Shown piece after piece: positions 5,987 to 11,462 of a stretch of 22,495 nt of DNA. The stretch's first letter is position 1; each line of letters begins with the position of its first letter. The DNA is taken from positions 1 through 22,495 of the IMG/VR virus record IMGVR_UViG_3300021343_000074. The stretch is one strand, 5' to 3'. The stretch is from a virus. The notes under the pieces are model-generated. The model did not search any database. It was given only the letters and a program-made list of their open reading frames with translations, and was not told the origin of the DNA. A program made the translations under genes and the position numbers.

Positions 5987-6805
5987 TCAGTACCGGGCTT
6001 GCACAATATGACCGGTGCTCATTTCCTCTTTGATCTTGTTGAATACATCGTTAACCGCGTCTTCTTGGATCAGGTGAGGGCGAATCAGCGTGTACCACAT
6101 GACAAGACCCTGCTGGGTAATCCGGTACCGGAATCGGGCCTCGCACTCGTAGGGGGCGCCAGACTGTAGGGGCTTGATGGCCAGTTTGATTTTCTCCGGG
6201 ATTTGTAGCTGACCGGTGACGCCGGCCTGGCCGTCGATGGTTTCTGAGTAGGTGAACTGGGTCTGGCCGTTGTCCAGGCGCACGCTCTGCTTGAAGTCGA
6301 CGTTGGTTTTCGCTTTCAATGAAGCGGCGATCTCCAGCATCTGGGCGCCATCGGGCTCCATGATCTCGCGCAAGTTGTCTTCAATGAACAGGGCGAAGTC
6401 TTCCTGGCTCATCTTGTCGTTGTTGTAGTGTTGCCAGTTGGTCCACTCCTTGGTGAGGGGGCAGTCGTAGGTAGCGGTGTGCAGCTTCCAGGCGGCCTCA
6501 TTGGGGCTGTCATGGTAGTCCAGAACAGCAGTAAACTTGCCGTTGGTAATGTCCACAAAGATGGTGCTGCTTTCGATCGCGTAACGGTTGTAGTACTCGA
6601 TAAAGCTCTCAGCGCTTAGCAGCTCAATTTTCTGCTTCAGTTTGTAGGGGCGTTCAAGCTGCTGTTCAACCAGGTTTTCCAGGGTGTGGACTTTCATATC
6701 GTCAGGAACGATATAAACCGGGACCCCTTTGTACTCAGTTGCTACGGTTTGCTTTTTGCCGGCCTCAAAAACCGGCTTGAATTCTGGTACTTTTGTCAGT
6801 TCCAT
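5987..6805 (-). CDS. DUF2303 (YfdQ-like) phage protein
   Basis: A 272-aa protein of the DUF2303 family, named after E. coli prophage YfdQ. Features typical of the family are seen: an N-terminal HTLENLVEQQLERPYKLKQK region, SFIEYYNRY, then FTAVLDYHDSPNEAAWKLHTA, and EWTNWQHYNNDKMSQEDFALFIEDN in the middle. The biochemical role is unknown; members sit in early leftward operons of lambdoid and Pseudomonas phages, close to recombination or nucleotide-metabolism genes. The start is ATG at 6805 with AGGTG 6 nt upstream; a GTG nine bases further up lacks a ribosome-binding site. It is the last gene before the intrinsic terminator and follows the 124-aa gene by 34 bp. Confidence 0.85.
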   Translation of the reverse strand: MELTKVPEFKPVFEAGKKQTVATEYKGVPVYIVPDDMKVHTLENLVEQQLERPYKLKQKIELLSAESFIEYYNRYAIESSTIFVDITNGKFTAVLDYHDSPNEAAWKLHTATYDCPLTKEWTNWQHYNNDKMSQEDFALFIEDNLREIMEPDGAQMLEIAASLKAKTNVDFKQSVRLDNGQTQFTYSETIDGQAGVTGQLQIPEKIKLAIKPLQSGAPYECEARFRYRITQQGLVMWYTLIRPHLIQEDAVNDVFNKIKEEMSTGHIVQARY

Positions 6806-6839
6806 GTGTTTCACCTAATGGTTAATCGGTTAAAGTGCC

Positions 6840-7214
6840 TTAGCTGATTTGCTTGGCGGGTTGTTGGGCCTCAGATACGGTTTTAACCGCGGCGGGGGAT
6901 TCGTCGATAGAGCGTAGAGGCAGCTCGCCCTGATTGGGATCTGTGCGCTGCAAGTTACCCTCTGGCGTGCCAAACATAAGGGTTTTACCTCGCTCGAATT
7001 CAGGTAGTTTTACAACGACGTTGTCCTCGAGGAAATACTGCCCTGTGTCGCCCTTGTCGGGGCGGACTTTGATTTTTAGCGTGAGCTCGCCAACCTTGCC
7101 GGTATCGCGGCAGGCGTTAACGATCTCATTGAGTTTTTTGCTCAATTCCTCCTGGGTGCGTCCACTGCGCAGCTGATTGACAGTGTTCGTGAACAAGTCT
7201 TGGCGGTATGCCAT
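6840..7214 (-). CDS. Hypothetical early protein paired with DUF2303, 124 aa
   Basis: A soluble protein with an N-terminal helical part (MAYRQDLFTNTVNQLRSGR, then EELSKKLNEIVNAC), a beta-rich middle (GELTLKIKVRP, DNVVVKLPEFERGKTLMFGT) and a polar, proline-containing tail that looks unstructured. The start is ATG at 7214, supported by GGAG 8 nt upstream; the longer in-frame version has no such signal. It lies directly upstream of the DUF2303 gene, and I believe similar pairs occur in other gammaproteobacterial prophages, so the two products may work together. No function is known to me. Confidence 0.7.
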   Translation of the reverse strand: MAYRQDLFTNTVNQLRSGRTQEELSKKLNEIVNACRDTGKVGELTLKIKVRPDKGDTGQYFLEDNVVVKLPEFERGKTLMFGTPEGNLQRTDPNQGELPLRSIDESPAAVKTVSEAQQPAKQIS

Positions 7215-7244
7215 AATAGAGACTCCATATGTGTAATGGTCTTC

Positions 7245-7272
7245 GCCGCAGTTACCGCTGCGGCATTTTTTT
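7245..7272 (+). terminator. Intrinsic terminator on the strand opposite the operon
   Basis: GCCGCAG and CTGCGGC form a perfect 7-bp stem around a TTACCG loop, followed by A and seven Ts on the plus strand. No plus-strand gene precedes it nearby, so it would stop antisense transcription. Leftward transcripts would carry the same hairpin but without the U-tract. Confidence 0.55.
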
Positions 7273-7294
7273 GCACTGTAAAGCGGTGCCGCTA

Positions 7295-7525
7295 TCAACC
7301 AGGCTCTACTTCAGCCGGTTTTGAAACAGTGGATTGCCAGTGTTGCTCGCAACATTTCATGGCTGCTTTAGCGATATCGAAAGTGCCCATCCATGGCGGC
7401 TGTTGCCGATCTCCGGGTTTCGGACCCCAGGCGCTGTACTTCAGCTGGCCAGCCGTCATCGCTTTGCTGACCCGGTACCCGTGTTCCCCCTGGATGTACC
7501 ACTCGCTCATCTTCACCCATTGCAT
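7295..7525 (-). CDS. Hypothetical protein, 76 aa
   Basis: A small soluble protein rich in aromatic residues near the start (MSEWYIQGEHGYRVSKAM, from residue 6) with a C-terminal helix FDIAKAAMKCCEQHW. The ATG at 7525 has AGGGA 8 nt upstream; the internal ATG at 7510 is an alternative. It overlaps the 3' end of the KilAC gene by 158 bp in a different frame, and its codon and residue composition look more natural than the KilAC tail there. It is probably part of the leftward early operon. The function is unknown. Confidence 0.6.
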   Translation of the reverse strand: MQWVKMSEWYIQGEHGYRVSKAMTAGQLKYSAWGPKPGDRQQPPWMGTFDIAKAAMKCCEQHWQSTVSKPAEVEPG

Positions 7526-7787
7526 CCAATAGTTCCCTTAAGAAACGCATGCCCTTGCCGGTAACGCGCGGTTTGCTGTGGTAATGCAGTACCGGGCCTC
7601 TGCGGTAGTGCGTTCGCTCCGTGAAGAAATAGCCCCGCTGGATATATTTCCGCTTGGGCGTGTTTCTCAAATCGCCGTGGCGGTGAAAAATATCCGCCTC
7701 CCTGAGCGTGCGAAACAGCACGTTAGGGCCCAGGCCCAGTGCGTCTGCTGCTTTTTTGACGCTGAGGGAGCGGGCTGACTTGGCCAT
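7368..7787 (-). CDS. KilAC-domain (phage antirepressor C-terminal domain) protein
   Basis: Residues 8-88 match the KilAC domain found at the C-terminus of phage antirepressors: SVKKAADALGLGPNVLFRTL, then ADIFHRHGDLRNTPKRKYIQ, RGYFFTERTHY, and PRVTGKGMRFLRELL. KilAC domains bind DNA or partner proteins and are usually fused to an N-terminal Bro, Rha or ANT domain; here the domain stands alone. After about residue 90 the predicted tail (rich in Gly, Pro, Arg) runs out of frame over the downstream 76-aa gene for 158 bp and looks like non-coding translation, so the natural stop may have been lost through a frameshift. ATG 7787 follows the upstream stop by 2 bp, which suggests coupling. Confidence 0.8.
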   Translation of the reverse strand: MAKSARSLSVKKAADALGLGPNVLFRTLREADIFHRHGDLRNTPKRKYIQRGYFFTERTHYRRGPVLHYHSKPRVTGKGMRFLRELLDAMGEDERVVHPGGTRVPGQQSDDGWPAEVQRLGSETRRSATAAMDGHFRYR

Positions 7788-7789
7788 GG

Positions 7790-8023
7790 TTATGCCGTTA
7801 CCGCCATGGCAAAGCTTTGAGTCGTGTAGGTATTGGCAGCCTGTGCCATGCCGTCAACGCACTCGGTTAACAGTGCCACCTGCTCGCGGGTGGAGTTGAG
7901 CTGTTCCCGGGTGAATCTGAGCTCTTGGCACGTGTTGTCCAGCGTTTGCTCTAACTCATAATTTTTGTCTTTTAAGTCAGCGATGATGTCCATCAAGTCA
8001 CTGAAGCTTGGATTCGTGTTCAT
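7790..8023 (-). CDS. Small coiled-coil protein, 77 aa
   Basis: A predicted long helix or coiled coil: DLMDIIADLKDKNYELEQTL, then CQELRFTREQLNSTREQVAL, with a polar C-terminus ending MAVTA. No enzyme motif is visible. The start is ATG at 8023 with GGGGGA 5 nt upstream; it overlaps the end of the diphosphohydrolase gene by 26 bp in another frame, and its stop is 2 bp from the KilAC start. Tight packing with both neighbours argues for a real gene in the leftward operon. The function is unknown. Confidence 0.65.
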   Translation of the reverse strand: MNTNPSFSDLMDIIADLKDKNYELEQTLDNTCQELRFTREQLNSTREQVALLTECVDGMAQAANTYTTQSFAMAVTA

Positions 8024-8528
8024 CGGTTTCCCCCAACTCCTTTTCCAGCAGAAAGAGCAGGCAGCAAATGGCATGAGCCAAGTGATGCAGGCCGCTTTCC
8101 GGATCCCGTTTTTCGCCTTTGAACCAGGCAATGGTGTGACGCAGGGCGGCGGCAAAATAGCGCCGGCGGCTGTTGTCGACCTGGCGCCAGTTCTCCGGGC
8201 CGTATTTGTCGGCACCGAAGGTTAGCACCTCGACCACTTCCCCCTGCGCAGCCCAGGGCACAAGGTCCCATTGGGGCTTGCCCTGATCGTGTTTTTTTCC
8301 TGGGGATGTCGTTTCGTGCGCATCTTTGTCAAAATCGTCAAAGGCAAGCGGGTATTCGTCTTCGTCGGAGAGTTCTATGGATGGCCGGCTTTTCCAGCTT
8401 TCAAATGATTCACCGGTATCGCGGTCGTGGCCGCATTCAGGGCAGGTGACGAATTCATTGCCGTTTCGAGCCAAGGGCCCCCTCTCTGGCTGGCATGCTT
8501 GGCAATGTGCGCATATTAGACTGCTCAC
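7998..8528 (-). CDS. MazG-like dATP/dGTP diphosphohydrolase (DUF5664) with N-terminal zinc ribbon
   Basis: The C-terminal 100 residues match the DUF5664/dATP-dGTP diphosphohydrolase N-domain family, a MazG-like all-helical fold: KHDQGKPQWDLVPW (79-92), EVVEVLTFGADKYGPENW (97-114), RRYFAAALRHTIAWFKGE (122-139), DPESGLHHLAHAICCLLFLL (142-161). Such enzymes cut dNTPs to dNMPs and are used by some phages to shape the nucleotide pool. The first 50 residues add a zinc ribbon (C6/C9 with C12 nearby, and C29/C32) followed by FESWKSRPS, reminiscent of Lar/Com-type fingers. The start is GTG at 8528 with a strong GGAGGTG 7 nt upstream, overlapping the stop of the gene before it in GTGA. No PurZ is seen, so a modified-base pathway is not supported here. 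Confidence 0.82.
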   Translation of the reverse strand: MSSLICAHCQACQPERGPLARNGNEFVTCPECGHDRDTGESFESWKSRPSIELSDEDEYPLAFDDFDKDAHETTSPGKKHDQGKPQWDLVPWAAQGEVVEVLTFGADKYGPENWRQVDNSRRRYFAAALRHTIAWFKGEKRDPESGLHHLAHAICCLLFLLEKELGETDEHESKLQ

Positions 8529-8716
8529 GCTGCGTCACCTCCGAAAGGGCCAAAGTCCTCTGTGCGAATATGCGCAGCTGCTTGAGGGGTATCAATTGGT
8601 TTGAGGCTGGACTCTGGGGCTCTGGTCGCTGCTTCTGGCCCTGCATATCTAAGTATTTTGCTTAAAAATTGAACGTTTTCGGCCTTTGCGAGGCTTGGGT
8701 GCAGGAAAAGATCCAC
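8525..8716 (-). CDS. First gene of the leftward operon, 63-aa hypothetical protein
   Basis: A small protein with a helical N-terminal half (LFLHPSLAKAENVQFLSKIL) and a flexible Pro/Ala-rich C-terminal half ending FGPFGGDAA. It starts at GTG 8716, with GGAG 7 nt upstream. A longer version from ATG 8758 would begin before the likely transcription start and inside an operator, so it is rejected. Position one behind the leftward promoter is where lambda has gene N, but this protein lacks the arginine-rich N-terminus of N, so an antiterminator role is unsupported. Its stop overlaps the next start in GTGA. Confidence 0.65.
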   Translation of the reverse strand: MDLFLHPSLAKAENVQFLSKILRYAGPEAATRAPESSLKPIDTPQAAAHIRTEDFGPFGGDAA

Positions 8717-8728
8717 TTGCTTGCTCCA

Positions 8729-8788
8729 ACAGATATATTTGTTGATAAATATACACATATATTTGTATTAATCAACAGTTATATTTGT
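8729..8788. promoter_or_regulatory. Left operator: three repressor-binding repeats
   Basis: Three 14-bp near-palindromes with 24 and 22 bp between their starts: ACAGATATATTTGT (8729-8742), ACACATATATTTGT (8753-8766) and ACAGTTATATTTGT (8775-8788). They cover the start point, spacer and -35 edge of the leftward promoter. The first is identical to the third site of the right operator, as expected for CI-type control. Confidence 0.85.
8748..8775 (-). promoter_or_regulatory. Leftward early promoter (PL-like)
   Basis: On the minus strand, TTGATT (8775-8770) and TATATT (8753-8748) are separated by 16 bp. The predicted transcript starts near 8741, about 25 nt before the first gene's GTG. All elements lie within or beside the three operator repeats, so repressor binding would shut it off. 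Confidence 0.7.
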
Positions 8789-8964
8789 TTTTACGGCGGG
8801 GTGGCGATTGGTAATATGTAGTCTCGGCGGCAACTTCTTGATTTTATTGGATAAGGGAAGTGCGATTAGGGGTTTCCTTGCACGCTATCGATAAGTGTTC
8901 TCGGCAACTTCAATGAGCTTTGTGGTTAATTTGAATATTATTTAACAGCTAAAAGGGATGTTCT

Positions 8965-9519
8965 ATGGATATTGATGAACTTAAGAAGCAATGGAAGCCG
9001 CGTCCGAAGCGAACTCAACGACTCTTGGTTAAGCATATCGATGGCTGGAAGCGCGAGATGGATACCAGTGATTGGGCATTTCCTATCGGTTACGCGTTTA
9101 GAGATGCGCTTGATATAAAGCTCACTGAGCGAGTTAAAACTCTTGTCAATGAAGAGACAGGCGAAAAGATTTTAGATCCTGAAGGGAAGCCCAAAAAGAC
9201 TGTGGTCAAAAATTGGACACAAGGGCCAATCATTGCTTTCAAAGAAGGTGATGCCATTTATAACACGGATCAAAGCATAGTAATTCAGGTTGGTGAGCTT
9301 TCCGTTGCGATGGGTTGGGATAAGGCAGCAGGGTTCATGTACCAAGGACGGGTCAATTATACGGTCTATAAAAAAGGAACCGGGGTGTCTAGCGAAGGAA
9401 TTTATCAACCATTTTATCAATATCATTGCTCTCAGATGAGCTTTTTGAGGCAGCTTATACACGGCTTGGCCATTCCGAATGAAGTCCTTCAGGAAGCTAA
9501 ACCAATAGTGGCTATATAG
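8965..9519 (+). CDS. Unknown protein in the immunity region, 184 aa
   Basis: I do not recognise a family. The protein is soluble, with a basic N-terminal region (KKQWKPRPKRTQRLLVKHID), an insert rich in Glu/Lys/Pro around residues 58-75, and a beta-rich C-terminal half (GPIIAFKEGDAIYNTDQSIV, then NYTVYKKGTGV). No membrane helix or signal peptide is seen. The start is ATG at 8965 with AAGGG 7 nt upstream. It lies on the plus strand between the left operator and the repressor gene, opposite to both repressor and left operon, so it needs its own promoter; I see no convincing one in 8789-8964, only a 10-bp direct repeat CGGCAACTTC (8828-8837, 8902-8911). The region is AT-rich compared with the phage. 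Placement suggests expression in the lysogen: a moron, perhaps exclusion or defence. Confidence 0.7.
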   Translation: MDIDELKKQWKPRPKRTQRLLVKHIDGWKREMDTSDWAFPIGYAFRDALDIKLTERVKTLVNEETGEKILDPEGKPKKTVVKNWTQGPIIAFKEGDAIYNTDQSIVIQVGELSVAMGWDKAAGFMYQGRVNYTVYKKGTGVSSEGIYQPFYQYHCSQMSFLRQLIHGLAIPNEVLQEAKPIVAI

Positions 9520-9548
9520 TCAATTGCACTGGGAAAGGGGGTAGTTTC

Positions 9549-9890
9549 ATGGAGCCGCAAGAGATAAAATTTGAAGTGCAGGGCTCTTCGCCAACACCGT
9601 ATGTTGTAACCTTTGTAAGGCGTTCAATAAGAAATCTGTCTGCTTACTGTACTTGCCCTGCAGGAGATAAAGGGCAATATTGTAAGCATAGATTCAATAT
9701 TCTTGATGGTGAGATAGATGCGATCGTTAGCAATAATCTACAAGATATTAAGCTAGTGCAATCTTGGTTGCCGGGAAGTGATATTGAAGAGGCGATAAAG
9801 AATTTACGCGATCTAGAATTGGCGGCCGCCAATATTAAAAAGCAACTTACGGCTGCAAAGAAATACGTTGCAAAAGTAATGCGTGATTAG
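9549..9890 (+). CDS. SWIM zinc-finger protein in the immunity region, 113 aa
   Basis: A SWIM-type zinc finger is plain: C34-x-C36, eight residues, C45-x-H47 (YCTCPAGDKGQYCKH). SWIM fingers bind DNA or proteins and are found in MuDR transposases, SWI/SNF-type ATPases and some small bacterial proteins. Before it lies a beta-rich segment (KFEVQGSSPTPYVVTFVRRS); after it come helices (SDIEEAIKNLRDLELAAANI and a lysine-rich end). The start is ATG at 9549 with a GGGGG ribosome-binding site 7 nt upstream. It follows the 184-aa gene by 29 bp on the same strand and probably shares its transcript. It ends 10 bp from the repressor stop, tail to tail. GC is low (21 of 60 bases at 9661-9720). The role is unknown. 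Confidence 0.75.
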   Translation: MEPQEIKFEVQGSSPTPYVVTFVRRSIRNLSAYCTCPAGDKGQYCKHRFNILDGEIDAIVSNNLQDIKLVQSWLPGSDIEEAIKNLRDLELAAANIKKQLTAAKKYVAKVMRD

Positions 9891-9900
9891 TCTGTCGGCG

Positions 9901-10527
9901 TTAAAACATTTCCAATTTGCAGATGATCACCCCGCAAATATGCCATTCCTCATCCATTTTTATAATGCGGTTAGGCCACTCGGGGTTGAGGGCTTTTAAA
10001 TAATGTTGCCCGCCGTCAGTCATTAGTTGCTTAAATGTGACGCTTTTGTCCCCGGTTTTCTGAGCGATAACATAGCTTCCTGAGTTTGGCGACTTCATGG
10101 GGTCTACAATAATTAGCTCTCCCTCAGTGAACTTGGGCTCCATGCTGGCGCCTTGCACTTTAAGTGCGAACGATGAGTCAGAGTGCTGTGTGGGGCATGG
10201 TATCCAGTCGTCTGCATCCCCTGGCTGAAATAAGTCAATAGCTTCACAGAATTCCCCGGCCTGAACCCATGAAATTAAGGGTACGCGCCCTTGAATTTCC
10301 GGGCCTGGCGCGATGTTATCGGGTTCTCTTGGGCCTTCGCCGGATGAGAGCCAGCGTGTGTTTACACCGAGGATGTTGGCAAATTTGTCGCTATGAATAG
10401 ATCCACGTCCCTTTCCTGCGCAGAGATATTGCACGGACTGCTGTGAAATGCCAGCCTGTCGCGCCAACTCTGCCTGGCTCATGCCCGCACTTTTGAGGGC
10501 CGATTTAAGTCGCTCACCGTAATCCAT
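9901..10527 (-). CDS. CI/LexA-like lysogeny repressor (S24 peptidase)
   Basis: A 208-aa repressor. Residues 1-60 form an HTH DNA-binding domain (GMSQAELARQAGISQQSVQY, then CAGKGRGSIHSDKFANILGV). The C-terminal half is an S24 autocleavage domain: cleavage site A90-G91 in WVQAGEF, nucleophile S128 in QGASMEP, and general base K166 in SVTFKQL. RecA-stimulated self-cleavage would induce the prophage after DNA damage. The start is ATG at 10527, directly after GGAGGGGTT; an upstream in-frame start lies in the operator. It is divergent from the YdaS/Cro-like gene across three operator repeats. No clear maintenance promoter could be placed by eye. It converges on the SWIM gene. Confidence 0.93.
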   Translation of the reverse strand: MDYGERLKSALKSAGMSQAELARQAGISQQSVQYLCAGKGRGSIHSDKFANILGVNTRWLSSGEGPREPDNIAPGPEIQGRVPLISWVQAGEFCEAIDLFQPGDADDWIPCPTQHSDSSFALKVQGASMEPKFTEGELIIVDPMKSPNSGSYVIAQKTGDKSVTFKQLMTDGGQHYLKALNPEWPNRIIKMDEEWHICGVIICKLEMF

Positions 10528-10556
10528 AACCCCTCCGCTAGATTCGAGCTCATAAT

Positions 10557-10619
10557 ACAAAAACTTCTGTTGCCAATCTCGACATAAATATCTGTTGACT
10601 TAAATACAGATATATTTGT
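10557..10619. promoter_or_regulatory. Right operator: three repressor-binding repeats
   Basis: Three 14-bp sites with 25 and 24 bp between their starts: ACAAAAACTTCTGT (10557-10570), ACATAAATATCTGT (10582-10595) and ACAGATATATTTGT (10606-10619). The consensus ACA-n-A-n4-TTTGT or its complement is shared with the left operator; the last site is identical to 8729-8742. The first is the most divergent and is nearest the repressor gene. Confidence 0.82.
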
Positions 10620-10624
10620 AGTAT
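10595..10624 (+). promoter_or_regulatory. Rightward early promoter (PR-like)
   Basis: TTGACT (10595-10600) and TAGTAT (10619-10624) are 18 bp apart, and one operator repeat fills the spacer. Transcription would start near 10631, about 26 nt before the Cro-like ATG. The near-consensus -35 box supports the call. Confidence 0.72.
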
Positions 10625-10656
10625 TGTAAAGGTTGTATTTATTAATAGGCAGAAAG

Positions 10657-10908
10657 ATGACTGGTTCTCAAAAAGAAACTGTGGCCGAAATCACCGAACG
10701 GGTAATTGAAGTGCTCGGAGGGCAGGCGGCAACGGCTAGGATCGCTGAGTGCAGTCAACAAACGGTTGGCTATTGGCTGCAAAAAAAGAGAGCAATCCCC
10801 GCTGAGTACGTGTTGAAAATAGAGGCAGCCTTGTTTGAAAGAGGTGTGCCCATCTCTCGTTATCAGATTCGTCCGGATGTGTATGGTAGCGCAGCTGAAA
10901 GCGAATAG
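10657..10908 (+). CDS. YdaS/Cro-like helix-turn-helix protein
   Basis: An 83-aa protein at the cro position. The segment IEVLGGQAATARIAECSQQTVGYWLQKKRAIPAEYVLKIEAA is a YdaS-type HTH: a helix, the recognition helix (SQQTVGYWLQ) and the conserved RAIPAEYVLKIE. Family members act as Cro-like repressors of the lysogeny gene. The start is ATG at 10657, with AGG 7 nt upstream; a TTG eight codons earlier is too close to the predicted transcription start. It is read from the rightward promoter. Confidence 0.82.
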   Translation: MTGSQKETVAEITERVIEVLGGQAATARIAECSQQTVGYWLQKKRAIPAEYVLKIEAALFERGVPISRYQIRPDVYGSAAESE

Positions 10909-10998
10909 GTGTTGCATGGTATCTGTCCGTGACTATTTGCGGTTCAGGTTAGCCTTGTAGCGATAGAGAACAAACGGTGAATATCTGGGGGGAACGCC

Positions 10999-11199
10999 AT
11001 GATGGAACAATGGGTGGTAAAGATTAGTCGGGAGCGAGAGGGTGACGACAGGGTGCATATTCGTCGTGAGGTTAAAGGCAGGATTATTGAGACCTACGCC
11101 CCGGTGGACGCAGATCGTGGCGCTCTCTATATGTCAGCGATTATTCATGGTTATCAACCACCACGTTACCTTCATCGTCTCGATAAACCATTTGATTAA
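10999..11199 (+). CDS. Hypothetical early right protein, 66 aa
   Basis: A small basic protein: MMEQWVVKISREREGDDRVH, then IRREVKGRIIETYAPVDADR, and a C-terminal tail YQPPRYLHRLDKPFD. Alternating hydrophobic residues suggest a small beta sheet. ATG at 10999 or 11002 can both use GGGGGA upstream. The 90-bp gap before it (10909-10998) shows no gene. Its last 59 bp overlap, tail to tail, the minus-strand 66-aa gene. The function is unknown. Confidence 0.6.
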   Translation: MMEQWVVKISREREGDDRVHIRREVKGRIIETYAPVDADRGALYMSAIIHGYQPPRYLHRLDKPFD

Positions 11200-11341
11200 A
11201 CTCGACCTGTAAGCGGTTTGGGCTGCGCTGCTTGAGTCGGTAGAAGTCAAGAGTTGAGAAGTCGACTTCGAGGTTTTTATCAAAGCCAGAGAGTTGTTCA
11301 ATGAGCTCACCGACTGTGATGCAGGGAAGTTGTTTTTTCAT
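11141..11341 (-). CDS. Conserved-looking hypothetical protein on the opposite strand, 66 aa
   Basis: A leftward gene inside the rightward early operon. The product reads LPCITVGELIEQLSGFDKNL, then EVDFSTLDFYRLKQRSPNRL, VEFNQMVYRDDEGNVVV. The TVGELIEQL-x3-D-x-NLEVDF pattern recalls a small family seen in many phages and plasmids, with unknown function. It starts at ATG 11341 with AAAGGA 9 nt upstream. Coding is supported by the ribosome-binding site and the natural composition. It must be expressed from its own promoter, not identified, and would be antisense to the end of the plus-strand gene at 10999-11199. Confidence 0.62.
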   Translation of the reverse strand: MKKQLPCITVGELIEQLSGFDKNLEVDFSTLDFYRLKQRSPNRLQVEFNQMVYRDDEGNVVVDNHE

Positions 11342-11462
11342 AAGTATCAATCCTTTTGATAGGTTGTTTTGGTTGCGCGACATAGCCTATCAGGAACCGC
11401 GCCACCTGCGTAGTGGTGGGACAGCCGGAGAGACGGCACCTATTGAATATTGGGAGAACGCA

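Noticed and set aside
7998-8528. Evidence for a 2-aminoadenine (Z) genome
   Set aside because: The diphosphohydrolase family alone is not enough; no PurZ-like gene or matching polymerase is present in the window.
8525-8716. The first left gene as a lambda N homologue
   Set aside because: The position fits but the arginine-rich RNA-binding N-terminus is missing.
9891-9900. A terminator between the converging SWIM and repressor genes
   Set aside because: Only 10 bp separate the stops, and no hairpin with a T-run is seen there.
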